From NCBI GenBank assembly GCA_965204295.1, contig OZ241973.1:2356001-2420000 (forward strand): a DNA stretch of 64,000 bases. Direction: 5' to 3'. The notes beneath the pieces were generated by a model. That model was not told where the DNA came from and ran no database searches. It worked only from the letters and a program-made list of their open reading frames with translations. The number at the start of each line of letters is the position of its first letter. Position 1 is the first letter of the stretch. Below, piece after piece: positions 53,694 to 62,514 of the stretch. Position numbers and translations under genes: made by a program. Source of the DNA: JAWKWH01 sp965204295. GTDB taxonomy: Bacteria; Pseudomonadota; Alphaproteobacteria; Rhizobiales; Rhizobiaceae.

Positions 53694-55868
53694 TCAGTTC
53701 CGGCGGGCGTCTTTCAACCGCCGGTAGACGGGCGTGCCGATCAGCGGCGAATTCTTCGGAATGAGATCGAACGGGATGCGGCCATCCTTGCTCCGCGCAC
53801 CGGGATCGGCCCCGGCTTCGAGTAGCGCGGCGATCGCCGCGGCATGGCCCCAAAACGCGGCATCGTGCAGCGGGGTGAAGCCACCCTTGGTTTGTGCATC
53901 GGCTCCGGCTTTGAGCAGCGCCGCGATCGCCGCGGCATGGCCGTTTTGCGCAGCAGCGTGCAGCGGGGTGCGACCATCCTCGTTCCGCGCGTCGGGATCG
54001 GCCCCGGCGCCAACCAGCGCCTCGATCGCGACGGCATGGCCGTTCCCCGCAGCACGGTGCAGCGGGGTGGCGCCATGAAGCTTGTCCCGCGCGTTAGGAA
54101 TGGCCCCGGCTTCGAGCAGCGCCTTGATCGCGGCAACATGGCCGTTCCCCGCAGCTTCGTGCAGCGGGGCACCGACATACTGGCCTCGTGCGTTAGGACT
54201 GGCCCCGGCTTCGAGTAGCGCGGCGATCGCCGCGGCACGGCTCATTCGCGTAGCCTCGTGCAGTGGGGTGCCGACATGCTGGTGCCATGCGTCGGGATCG
54301 GCCCCGGCCTCAATCAGCGCCGCGATCGCGACGGCATGACCTTTCCGCGCAGCCTCGTGCAGCGGGGTGGCGACCCTTTCGCCCTGAGCGTTGGGATCGG
54401 CTCCGGCCTTGAGCAGCGCCATGATCGCCGCGGCATGGCCAGCCTCCACAGCAGAATGCAGCGGAGTTCTGCCATCCCAGGCCACCCGCCCTGCACTGGG
54501 ATCGGCCCCGGCTTCGATTAGCGCCTTGATCGCGGCAACATGGCCGTTCCCCGCAGCCTCGTGCAGCGGGGTGACGACATAATAGCCTCGTGTGTTAGGA
54601 TCGGCCCCGGCGTCGAGCAGCGCCGCGACCGCCGCGGCATGGCCCTCCAACGCGGCAATGCGCAGTGGGGTATAGCCACCCTCGGTCCGCGCGCCGGGAT
54701 CGGCCCCGGCCTTGAGCAACGCCGCGACCGCCGCGGCATGGCCCTCCAACGCGGCACCGTACAGCGGGGTGAGGCCATTATTGTCTCGTGCGTCGGGATC
54801 GGCCCCGGCCTTGAGCAATGCGGCGATCGCGGCGGCGTAGCCGAGCCGCGCAGCAATGTGCAGCGGGGTGTTGCCATATTCTTCCCGTTCGTCGGGATCG
54901 GCCCCGGCTTCGAGCAGCGCCGCGATCGCCGCGGCATGGCCTTTACTCGCAGCATCGTGCAGCGGGGTAAAGCCATCCTCGTCCCGTGAATTAGGATCGG
55001 CCCCCGCTTCGCGCAGCGCCGCGATCGCGGTGACATCGCCCTCCCACGCGGCAGCGTGTAGAGGGGTGACGCCATTCCCGGCCCGTTTGCCGGGATCGGC
55101 TTCGCGCAGCGCCGTGATTGCGGCGGCATCGCCTTTCCGCTCAGCAACATACAGCGGGGTGACGCCATTCCCGGTCATTGCATTGGGAGCGCCCCCGGCT
55201 TCGATCAGCGCCATGATCGCGGCGGCATGACCGTGCTCAACAGCAATGTGCAGCGGGGTGCAGCCATACCCGCCCCCCCGCGCGTTGGGATCGGCTCCGG
55301 CTTCGAACAGCACGGCAATGGAGCCGGCATTTCCCCGACTCGCAGCCTCGTGCAGTGGAGTATAGCCAAGAAGCTTGTCCCGCGCGTTGGGATCGGCCCC
55401 GGCTTTGAGCAGCGCCTTGATCGCGGCGGTATGACCTTTCCACCCCGCAGCATCGTACAGTGGGGTGCGACCATTCTCGTTCCGCGCGTCGGGATCGGCC
55501 CCGGCTTTGAGCAGCGCCACGATCGCGGCGGCATGGCCCCAAGACGCGGCAGCGTGCAGCGGGGTGAGGCCAATCCTGTTCCGTGCGTTGGGATCGGCCC
55601 CGGCTTCGCGCAGCGCCGCGATCGCGGCGGCATGGCCCCCGAACGCAGCGGCGTGCAGCGGGGTGCTATCATACTCGTTCCGCGCGTTGGGATCGCCCCC
55701 GGCTTCGATCAGCGCCGCGATCGCGGCGGCATGGCCCTTATCCGCAGCTTCGAGCAGGGCCGCGGTCGCGGTGGCATCGTGCAGCGGGGTGTTGCCATGC
55801 GTGTCCCACAAATACCGGGTCAGACGCGCCGCCACGGCCGCCATCGTCGCAACGACCCCAATTCTCAT
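53694..55868 (-). CDS. ankyrin-repeat protein B
   Basis: About 724 residues, roughly 20 ankyrin repeats, start 55868 (MRIGVVATMAAVAARLTRYL, nearly the same N-terminus as gene A) and end cap FDLIPKNSPLIGTPVYRRLK. Several repeats are off-consensus in length and carry Tyr/Val-rich loops (for example YYVVTPLHEAAGNGHVAAIK), so the array is more diverged than A or C. Lies between the cimA-like remnants. Presumably a protein-binding scaffold. Confidence 0.88.
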   Translation of the reverse strand: MRIGVVATMAAVAARLTRYLWDTHGNTPLHDATATAALLEAADKGHAAAIAALIEAGGDPNARNEYDSTPLHAAAFGGHAAAIAALREAGADPNARNRIGLTPLHAAASWGHAAAIVALLKAGADPDARNENGRTPLYDAAGWKGHTAAIKALLKAGADPNARDKLLGYTPLHEAASRGNAGSIAVLFEAGADPNARGGGYGCTPLHIAVEHGHAAAIMALIEAGGAPNAMTGNGVTPLYVAERKGDAAAITALREADPGKRAGNGVTPLHAAAWEGDVTAIAALREAGADPNSRDEDGFTPLHDAASKGHAAAIAALLEAGADPDEREEYGNTPLHIAARLGYAAAIAALLKAGADPDARDNNGLTPLYGAALEGHAAAVAALLKAGADPGARTEGGYTPLRIAALEGHAAAVAALLDAGADPNTRGYYVVTPLHEAAGNGHVAAIKALIEAGADPSAGRVAWDGRTPLHSAVEAGHAAAIMALLKAGADPNAQGERVATPLHEAARKGHAVAIAALIEAGADPDAWHQHVGTPLHEATRMSRAAAIAALLEAGASPNARGQYVGAPLHEAAGNGHVAAIKALLEAGAIPNARDKLHGATPLHRAAGNGHAVAIEALVGAGADPDARNEDGRTPLHAAAQNGHAAAIAALLKAGADAQTKGGFTPLHDAAFWGHAAAIAALLEAGADPGARSKDGRIPFDLIPKNSPLIGTPVYRRLKDARRN

Positions 55869-56035
55869 ACCATTCTCCCGCCGTCTTCTCCGGTTCGGTC
55901 CGAACGATGCGCCCTTCGTCGCGCCGTCTCCGGCACGGACTAGCACGGCGCAACCACACGCGCCAGCGCGCGGGGCCCGGCATTCCCATGCCGGCGCAAA
56001 GGAAGGCGCTTGTCAGGCAAACATACGCGCCAGCG
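55869..56035. promoter_or_regulatory. conserved upstream block of ankyrin gene B, with partial duplication
   Basis: Same block as at 53418-53513. Within it a piece (CACGCGCCAGCGCGCGGGGC, 55958 onward, and ATACGCGCCAGCGCGCGGGG at about 56022) is repeated, separated by about 60 bp. Confidence 0.55.
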
Positions 56036-56041
56036 CGCGGG

Positions 56042-56190
56042 GCCCGGCTCGACGGCGACTGGCTGGTGCCGCTGGTGGACGATGGGCGTGTTCGAAAACA
56101 TCATCGACGCCTCGTTCCAGGCGCTGATGGATTCGATCGTCTACAAGCTGATGAAGAACCGCTCGATGGCCGGCCCGGTCGCGGCGAGGT
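56042..56190 (+). pseudogene. citramalate/isopropylmalate synthase 3'-end remnant, copy 2
   Basis: Nearly identical to 53520-53670 (one base in IIYKL becomes IVYKL). It ends just before the stop of ankyrin gene C at 56218. Confidence 0.6.
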
Positions 56191-56217
56191 TCAAAGCGGA
56201 ATGCCGGGCGCGACCGG

Positions 56218-57207
56218 TCAGTTCCGGCTGGCGTCTTTCAACCGCCGGTAGACGGGCGTGCCGATCAGCGGCGAATCCTTCGGAATGAGATCGAACGGGG
56301 TTGTGCCATCCTCGGTCCGCGCATCGGGATCGGCCCCGGCGTCGAGCAGCGGCGCGATCGCCGCGGCATGGCCTTTAAGCGTGGCAAGGTGCAGCGGGGT
56401 GGCGCCCTTCTCGGTCCGCGCATCGGGATCGGCCCCGGCGTCGATCAGCGCCGCGACCGCGGCGGCATGGCCCTTCCCCGCAGCACTGTGCAGCGGGGTG
56501 AAGCCATCCTCGGTCCGCGCATCGGGATCGGCCCCGGCGTCGAGCAGCGCCGCGACCGCGGCGGCATGGCCCTTCCACGCAGCAATGTGCAGCGGGGTGA
56601 AGCCATCCTCGGTCCGCGCATTGAGGTCGGCCCCGGCTTCGATCAGCGCCGCGATCGCCGCGGCATGGCCTTTAAGCGTGGCAAGGTGCAGCGGGGTAGT
56701 GTCATTCTTGTCCCGCGCATTGGGATCGGCCCCGGCTTCGATCAGCGCCGCGACCGCGGCGGCATGGCCCATAAACGCGGCATGGTGCAGCGGGGTGCGG
56801 CCAACCTTCTTTTCTCGTGCGTTGGGATCGGCCCCGGCATCGCGCAGCGCCGCGATTGCGGCGGCATGGCCTTCCTGCGCGGCAGCGTGCAGCGGGGTGT
56901 TGCCATGCTTGTCCCGTGCGTCGGGATCGGCTCCGGCGTCGAGCAGCGCCGTGATCGCGGCGGGATGGCCAAGCTCCTTAGCGAAGTCCAGTGTGGTCCA
57001 GCCATCCTCGTTCCGTGCGCAGGGATCGGCCCCGGCTTCGAGCAACGCCATGATCGCGGCGGCATGGCCCTTCACCGCGGCAATGTGCAGCGGGGTGTGG
57101 CCATCCTCGGTTCGTGCGTCGGGATCGGCCCCGGCGTCGATCAGCGCCGCGACCGCGGCAACATCGCCCTTCACCGCAGCCTCGTGCAACTCTGTGTTCT
57201 CAGTCAT
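56218..57207 (-). CDS. ankyrin-repeat protein C
   Basis: 329 residues with about nine repeats, start at ATG 57207 (MTENTELHEAAVKGDVAAVA) after GGAGAAG, and end cap FDLIPKDSPLIGTPVYRRLK. Its N-terminus differs from A and B and reads straight into repeat 1, with no hydrophobic leader. Repeats three to five (CARNEDGWTTLDFAKELGHP and onward) are almost identical to a block in gene A at 52150-52300. The most uniform of the three arrays, probably the youngest. Confidence 0.9.
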   Translation of the reverse strand: MTENTELHEAAVKGDVAAVAALIDAGADPDARTEDGHTPLHIAAVKGHAAAIMALLEAGADPCARNEDGWTTLDFAKELGHPAAITALLDAGADPDARDKHGNTPLHAAAQEGHAAAIAALRDAGADPNAREKKVGRTPLHHAAFMGHAAAVAALIEAGADPNARDKNDTTPLHLATLKGHAAAIAALIEAGADLNARTEDGFTPLHIAAWKGHAAAVAALLDAGADPDARTEDGFTPLHSAAGKGHAAAVAALIDAGADPDARTEKGATPLHLATLKGHAAAIAPLLDAGADPDARTEDGTTPFDLIPKDSPLIGTPVYRRLKDASRN

Positions 57208-57460
57208 GATCTTCTCCAGTTCAAATCGGACGATGTGCCCTTCGTCGCGCCGTCTCCGGCACGGACTAGCACGGTGCAAACATACGCGCCAGCGGGCGGC
57301 TTCATGGCCCTATGCCGCGAATTCCGGTAATTCGGCCGGCAGGCCCCTTCGCGCCCGGAGCGCGCGGCGCCTTTTCGTCGAATCCCGTGAACGGGCCGCC
57401 CCCTCGTTTTCTCCGCCCGCCGCAAATCGAGCCTGACCGAGCGCAACTACCGGAGATGAC
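57208..57460. other. ankyrin C upstream region and junction
   Basis: 57208-57290 is the third copy of the conserved ankyrin upstream block. After it comes unique GC-rich DNA with no supported gene, then the WD40-end duplication at 57461. Confidence 0.5.
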
Positions 57461-57981
57461 CGCGAGGCGCTGGCCGGCGATCCCGACGGCAGGGTCGCGG
57501 CGGCGGCTGACGGTCCTGGCCTGCGATAGGACACGCGAAGCGGCCGCGCTGCGGACGCTTCGGGAACACGCGCCCCCCGGCCGTATCGCGACCGCCCGGT
57601 CGCTATCTCGAGATCCGGAGAACCGTTCTGACCGACAGATGGGGCAGCAGGCGCGCCATATCGCGTGGCGAAATGGCGACGCAGCCCTCCGTGGGCGGAT
57701 GGCCGTGCGGCGCGATATGGAGAAAAACCGCGCTGCCGAGGCCTCTTGCGCGGCGGCGGATATTCCAGTCGAGCACGATGACGACATCGTATCGTTCGTC
57801 GTTCCGCAACATGGTTTCCGCGCTCGCCGAATAGGGCAGGCGCACGGGCCGGTTGTAGTTGCGGTCCGCGGGCTCGTCGCACCAGCCGTCATCGGCCCGT
57901 ATCCTGGCCAGGGGAAGCATGGAGCGCGACGATGCGTTGCCGCGCGCCCGGACATAACCGCCTCGCAGACGCATCGATGCG
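57461..57981. repeat. segmental duplication, copy 1 (WD40 3' end plus L,D-transpeptidase)
   Basis: Matches 58768-59260 except for a 24-base and a 4-base difference. It holds the last ~20 codons of a WD40-type gene (REALAGDPDGRVAAAADGPG, plus strand) and the transpeptidase gene minus its first ~55 codons, and diverges right after CATCGATGCG. Confidence 0.92.
57603..57974 (-). pseudogene. L,D-transpeptidase, 5'-truncated duplicate
   Basis: Identical in most positions to the C-terminal 123 residues of the protein at 58882-59421, including FLHIAPHGHPPTEGCVAISP with the catalytic His and Cys of the YkuD domain. The upstream ~55 codons are missing; an ATG at 57974 could still start a shortened protein containing the whole active site. 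Whether it is expressed is unclear. Confidence 0.75.
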
Positions 57982-58071
57982 GTTGTCGCCCGCCGCGCCG
58001 TTTGACTTCGCCGGCGGCGCGTGTTTGTGATGAGCCTATGGCCGCCGGCAGGGCGGTGGAAAGGAATTGAC

Positions 58072-58812
58072 ATGATCGCTTTAACGGCATGGCGCGCCGT
58101 TCTGCAACTGGGCCACCGGAGTTCTGTCAACAGCGTTGCGTTCAGCCCGGACGGGCGGACGATCGCCAGCGGATCGGGTGACAAGACGGTGCGCCTGTGG
58201 GACGCGGCGAGCGGTGAAGAACTGCGGGTGCTTGCGGGCCACGAGGGTTCTGTCAGGAGCGTTGCGTTCAGCCCGGACGGGCGGACGATCGCCAGCGGAT
58301 CGCAGGACGGTAAGGTGCGCCTGTGGGACGCGGCGAGCGGTGAAGAACTGCGGGTGCTTGCGGGCCACGGGTCTGGTGTCACCAGCGTTGCTTTCAGCCC
58401 GGACGGGCGGACGATCGCCAGCGGATCGTATGACAAGACGGTGCGGCTGTGGGAGGCGGCGAGCGGTCGCCAACTGCGGGTGATCGAGGGCCACGAGGAT
58501 GGTGTCACCAGCGTTGCGTTCGGCCCGGACGGGCGGACGATCGCCAGCGGATCGCATGACGGTACGGTGCGGCTGTGGGACGTCGCGAAGGGCCGGGAGC
58601 TTGCCGCGTTCGCCGCGTTCGCCGACGGGTCGTGGATCGTTCTGACGCCGGAGGGGTTTTTCAACGCCTCGGAGGGCGGCGCGCGGCATCTCAACCTGGT
58701 GCGCGGGCTCGAGGCGCTTTCCGTCGACAATCGGGTCTCCGATGCGCTGTTTCGCCGGGACCTGGTGCGCGAGGCGCTGGCGGCGGCCGCCGACGGTCCT
58801 GGCCTGCGATAG
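58072..58812 (+). CDS. WD40 repeat protein, truncated relative to WD40-caspase proteins
   Basis: 246 residues from ATG 58072 with AAGGA upstream. Four near-identical WD40 blades (SVAFSPDGRTIASGSGDKTV, RLWDAASGEELRVLAGH) are followed by DGSWIVLTPEGFFNASEGGA and LFRRDLVREALA, a segment that in other proteins links WD40 repeats to a caspase-like or similar effector. Here it ends shortly after, with no effector. Four blades do not close a propeller alone, so the protein may oligomerise or be a remnant. Very low DNA divergence between blades indicates recent expansion. Confidence 0.82.
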   Translation: MIALTAWRAVLQLGHRSSVNSVAFSPDGRTIASGSGDKTVRLWDAASGEELRVLAGHEGSVRSVAFSPDGRTIASGSQDGKVRLWDAASGEELRVLAGHGSGVTSVAFSPDGRTIASGSYDKTVRLWEAASGRQLRVIEGHEDGVTSVAFGPDGRTIASGSHDGTVRLWDVAKGRELAAFAAFADGSWIVLTPEGFFNASEGGARHLNLVRGLEALSVDNRVSDALFRRDLVREALAAAADGPGLR

Positions 58813-59260
58813 GACACGCGAAGCGGCCGCGCTGCGGACGCTTCGGGAACGCGCGCCCCCCGGCCGGATCGCCGCCGGTCGCTATCTCGAGATCCGGAGA
58901 ACCGTTTTGACCGACAGATGGGGCAGCAGGCGCGCCATATCGCGTGGCGAAATGGCGACGCAGCCCTCCGTGGGCGGATGGCCGGGCGGCGCGATATGGA
59001 GAAAAACCGCACTGCCGAGGCCCCTTGCGCGGCGGCGGATATTCCAGTCGAGCACGATGACGACATCGTATAGTTCGTCGTTCCGCAACATGGTTTCCGC
59101 GCTCGCCGAATAGGGCAGGCGCACGGGCCGGTTGTAGTTGCGGTCCGCGGGCTCGTCGCACCAGCCGTCATCGGCCCGTATCTTCGCCAGGGGAAGCATG
59201 GAGCGCGACGATGCGTTGCCGCGCGCCCGGACGTAAACGCCTCGCAGACGCATCGATGCG
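58768..59260. repeat. segmental duplication, copy 2
   Basis: Partner of 57461-57981. This copy includes the true end of the WD40 gene (lacking eight codons, GDPDGRVA region) and most of the intact transpeptidase gene. Confidence 0.92.
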
Positions 59261-59421
59261 AGCGGCGTCGCCCCGTCGCCTTCCCGCTTGAACGCGGAGA
59301 CGCCCGACCGGCCCAGCGCGCATCTGACGACAAGCGGACCGAATCGCATGATTCCCCGGGCCGGGTCGCCCGGCCGCGGCCTGACCGCGATGATCCGGCA
59401 TGTGCGCCTTTTTTTCGTCAT
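58882..59421 (-). CDS. L,D-transpeptidase catalytic domain (YkuD) protein
   Basis: 179 residues, start at 59421 (MTKKRRTCRIIAVRPRPGDP). The YkuD motif HxxxxxxxTEGCVAIS is present: FLHIAPPGHPPTEGCVAISP with catalytic Cys and His. Earlier strands include FGPLVVRCALGRSGV and YNRPVRLPYSASAETML. Such small proteins remodel or cross-link peptidoglycan in the periplasm, yet no signal peptide is visible. The nearby regulator gene is transcribed divergently. Confidence 0.87.
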   Translation of the reverse strand: MTKKRRTCRIIAVRPRPGDPARGIMRFGPLVVRCALGRSGVSAFKREGDGATPLASMRLRGVYVRARGNASSRSMLPLAKIRADDGWCDEPADRNYNRPVRLPYSASAETMLRNDELYDVVIVLDWNIRRRARGLGSAVFLHIAPPGHPPTEGCVAISPRDMARLLPHLSVKTVLRISR

Positions 59422-59564
59422 TGCCGCATTGCGTCCGCGTTTTTTGCAGTATGATCGCACCGGTCCGCGGGCGAGTGTTCTCGTCCGCCGCGATGTGGTA
59501 TATAAACGAGCCGCGGTGGATGGGCCATCGACGGCGCCACCATCGCCAACGCATGGGAAATGAC

Positions 59565-60248
59565 ATGACCGCAAGAACGATTCTGATTGTCGACGACGAC
59601 GAAGACCTGCGCGCGACCCTGGTCGAACAATTGTCGCTCTACGAGGAATTCCAGGTTTTGCGGGAGGACACCGCCACCGGGGGCATACAGACGGCCCGCA
59701 ACGGCATGATCGATCTGTTGATCATGGATGTCGGTCTTCCGGACATGGACGGGCGGGAGGCGGTGAAAATCCTGCGCAAGGGCGGATTCAAGGCGCCGAT
59801 CGTCATGCTGACCGGGCAGGACACCGATTCCGACACCATACTGGGGCTGGAGGCGGGTGCGAACGACTATGTGACCAAGCCCTTTCGTTTCGCGGTTTTT
59901 CTGGCGCGGATTCGCGCGCAGTTGCGCCAGCACGAGCAAAGCGAGGACGCGACGTTCACGGTCGGTCCCTACACGTTCCAACCCAGCCGGAAACTGATGA
60001 CGGACCGGCGGGGCGGCAAACTGCGCCTGACCGAGAAGGAAGCCTCGATCATCAAATATCTCTATCGGGCCGAGCGGAAGGTCGTCACGCGCGACGTCCT
60101 GCTGGAGGAGGTCTGGGGTTACAATTCCGGCGTCACGACCCACACGCTGGAAACGCATGTGTACAGATTGCGCCAGAAGATCGAGCGCGATCCTTCCAAC
60201 GCGGAAATTCTCGTGACGGAAAGCGGCGGATACAAACTCGTTCCATAA
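59565..60248 (+). CDS. OmpR/PhoB-type response regulator, orphan
   Basis: 227 residues from ATG 59565 (an ATG 12 bases earlier is possible). Receiver domain with ILIVDDDEDLRATLVEQ, phospho-acceptor Asp in DLLIMDVGLPDMDGREA, Thr in PIVMLTGQDTDSDT and Lys in NDYVTKPFRFAV; winged-helix DNA-binding domain with EKEASIIKYLYRAERKVVTR and NSGVTTHTLETHVYRLRQKI. No histidine kinase in the window. Divergent from the transpeptidase gene, 143 bp apart, a possible target. Confidence 0.93.
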   Translation: MTARTILIVDDDEDLRATLVEQLSLYEEFQVLREDTATGGIQTARNGMIDLLIMDVGLPDMDGREAVKILRKGGFKAPIVMLTGQDTDSDTILGLEAGANDYVTKPFRFAVFLARIRAQLRQHEQSEDATFTVGPYTFQPSRKLMTDRRGGKLRLTEKEASIIKYLYRAERKVVTRDVLLEEVWGYNSGVTTHTLETHVYRLRQKIERDPSNAEILVTESGGYKLVP

Positions 60249-60383
60249 CGGTCCGGCGATCGGAGCGACGATCGGCGTTCGGTCCGCAATCCGTGCGCCC
60301 GCGAGCGGGACGCGGCGTCTGTCGCGAAAACGCCCCGCCGTCCCGGCGGCGAACTCCGTCCGGGCGCGGTGAAACCGGGTCGG

Positions 60384-61388
60384 TCACACCGCGATTTCGT
60401 CGGTTTTGACGGTTCTGCCCTCGTCCACCGACCGCGCCGCCGCTTCCGCAAGAACCAATGCGAGCAGACCGTCGCGGCCGGTTACCGGCGGCGCCCTGTT
60501 TTCGCGCAGGCAGGAGGCGAAGGCCGCGATTTCGGCCCGATAGGCGGCGGCATAGCGATCCATGAAGAAGTTTTGCAGCGGCGGGGCGTGATATCCGGCC
60601 TCGTCCGCGACCGTGATATTCGCCTCGTGCGTGTTTTCGGCCGAAACCGATCCTTTCGAGCCATGGACCTCGATGCGCTGGTCGTAGCCGTAGCTCGCAC
60701 GCCGCGAATTGGCGATCGCGCATTGTTTGCCGGAGGCGGTTCGCAGGATCACGTTGACGCTGTCGAAATCTCCGAGTTCGCCGATCTCTTCGCTGACCAG
60801 CACGCTCGCCGCCGCCTGAACCGTCTCGATGTCTTCGTCGAGCAGCCAGCGGGCCACGTCGAAATCGTGAATCGTCATGTCGCGGAAAATTCCGCCCGAC
60901 CGGCGAATGTACTCGGCCGGCGGCGGTCCCGGATCGCGACTGGTCAGGGCGATCGTTTCGACGGTTCCGACGCGGCCGTCGTCGATCGCCGCTTTAAGCG
61001 CGTTGAAATGCGGATCGAACCGCCTTTGAAAACCGACCATCAGCGTCCCGGCGGTCCGGTCGACGACCTCCAGACATGCGCGCACGCGGCCGATGTCGAG
61101 ATCGATCGGCTTTTCGCAGAAGACGGCCTTGCCGGCGCGGCAAAAGCGCGCGATCAGGTCGGCGTGGGTGTCGGTCGGCGTGCAGACGATCACCGCGTCG
61201 ATGTCGTCCGCCGTCTCGATCTCCTCGATGGCGCGTATCTCGCAATCGTAGAGGTCGCGGACGGATCGCGCGGCGTCCCCGACCGGGTCGGCGACCGCTT
61301 TCAGTTCGGCCCCGCGCACCGAGGCGACCGCCCGGGCATGGACCTGTCCTATCCGGCCGCAGCCAAGCACGCCAAATCCGACCTTCAT
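60384..61388 (-). CDS. inositol 2-dehydrogenase-like oxidoreductase
   Basis: 334 residues, ATG at 61388 with GGGAGGGAA upstream. N-terminal NAD-binding fold FGVLGCGRIGQVHARAVASV, the active-site Lys in GKAVFCEKPIDLD, and C-terminal catalytic block GGIFRDMTIHDFDVARWLLD with Asp/His typical of the Gfo/Idh/MocA and IolG group. No other inositol genes lie nearby. Substrate specificity is inferred only. Confidence 0.83.
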   Translation of the reverse strand: MKVGFGVLGCGRIGQVHARAVASVRGAELKAVADPVGDAARSVRDLYDCEIRAIEEIETADDIDAVIVCTPTDTHADLIARFCRAGKAVFCEKPIDLDIGRVRACLEVVDRTAGTLMVGFQRRFDPHFNALKAAIDDGRVGTVETIALTSRDPGPPPAEYIRRSGGIFRDMTIHDFDVARWLLDEDIETVQAAASVLVSEEIGELGDFDSVNVILRTASGKQCAIANSRRASYGYDQRIEVHGSKGSVSAENTHEANITVADEAGYHAPPLQNFFMDRYAAAYRAEIAAFASCLRENRAPPVTGRDGLLALVLAEAAARSVDEGRTVKTDEIAV

Positions 61389-61522
61389 CGATTCCCTCCC
61401 GGCCCGTTCGTCAGACAATTCCCGACCGTCACATGAACCAAAGCGGCGAACGGATCAAGACGGAAATCGCCGCGGCGGGAAATCGAAAAGGGAGGAAAAG
61501 ATGAGGCGGCGCGGCGCCGCGG

Positions 61523-62514
61523 TCAGTCGCGCGCGACCAGGGACGCCCGCCGCGGGTCGTAGCGATAATCCGCGATCGAGCCGTCCCGGATTTTCTTAAC
61601 CGCCTCGTCGATCACAAAGAGTGGAACCAGAAACCATTCGCGCGCCGTGACCGGATTGCCGAAGCGATCCTTGATCCCGATATCGAGCCGGGCTTCCTCG
61701 AAATCGTTCCGCTCGCCGGATCGTCTTCGCCCGATTCCGACGAAAACAGCGGACCCGGCGCGCCGGAATCCGAGATGCGGCGGCTGGTCTCGTCCTTGTA
61801 CAGCGCGCGTTGCAGCGAACGCAGAAGGAGGTTGCTCTCCGTTCCGTTGGAGTAGATCACGCGAAGCCGCGCGTCGAATTCGCCGTTCGGCGCCCGGAAG
61901 TTCTCGCCGATTGCGGCGACATGGGCGGTCTGTCCGCCGAGAATGAAAAAATCGCCCGCCTTGACGTCGGCCTTGAGAAAGCCGGCGTCCTTTCTGATCC
62001 GGCGGGTTTGCCGGCGCCCGGCATCGAGTTCGTCCCGGACCGTTTCGAACAGCGGCCTGAATGCGTCGAAATCCTCGCAGCGTTCGCGGTTGGCGATCTC
62101 CTCGGCGGCGCGTTTTTCGGCGATCGGGCGCACATGCCGGAGTTCGGTCATGGGCGCCGTTTCGGCCTCCGCGCCGAGTTCCGCGAGAAGCGCGTCGTCG
62201 TCCATGTCGCCGGGCGGCGAAGCCTGCATGACGCCTTTCAGCAATCCGTGCCGGTCGAGCGGTTCGAGCAATTCGCCGCGCTCTTTCAGTTCGCGGATGC
62301 GATCCAGCCGGACGGCGTGGAGCCGCTCGAAAATATCGCGGTTTTCTCCGTGTCGCGGCGCGCGCCCGTGTTCGTCGGCGAAGCGTTGAATTTCCTCGAA
62401 GCCGGCGACGATGCGTTCTTCGCGCGGCGTGCGGGTCGCCGCGTTCCCGGTTTCGGCCTCGACGCCGAGTTCGGCGAGAAGCGCGTCGTCTTCTTCGGTG
62501 AACGCCTTAGTCAT
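61523..62514 (-). pseudogene. GIY-YIG (T5orf172-type) nuclease gene, core deleted and frameshifted
   Basis: The N-terminal 240 residues are intact (AEDDALLAELG type repeats, VKAGDFFILGGQTAHVAAIG, then LLLRSLQRALYKDETSRRIS), matching long nucleases of the MUG113/T5orf172 kind found next to helicases. At about 61730 the sequence EDDPASGTI is followed by a shifted frame; in another frame the normal C-terminus (FEEARLDIGIKDRFGNPVTA, REWFLVPLFVIDEAVKKI) continues to the TGA at 61523. The catalytic GIY-YIG segment, about 80 residues in relatives, is absent. Deletion is inferred from family knowledge. Confidence 0.75.

Noticed and set aside
50673..57207. Regular 99-bp periodicity resembling a CRISPR or tandem satellite
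   Set aside because: The repeats are coding ankyrin units with no spacers and no cas genes nearby.
57603..59333. 576-codon minus-strand frame spanning the region from the duplicated transpeptidase to the intact one
   Set aside because: It crosses the WD40 gene on the opposite strand and alternates frames; only its C-terminal part matches the shortened transpeptidase. It is a shadow produced by high GC content and the segmental duplication.
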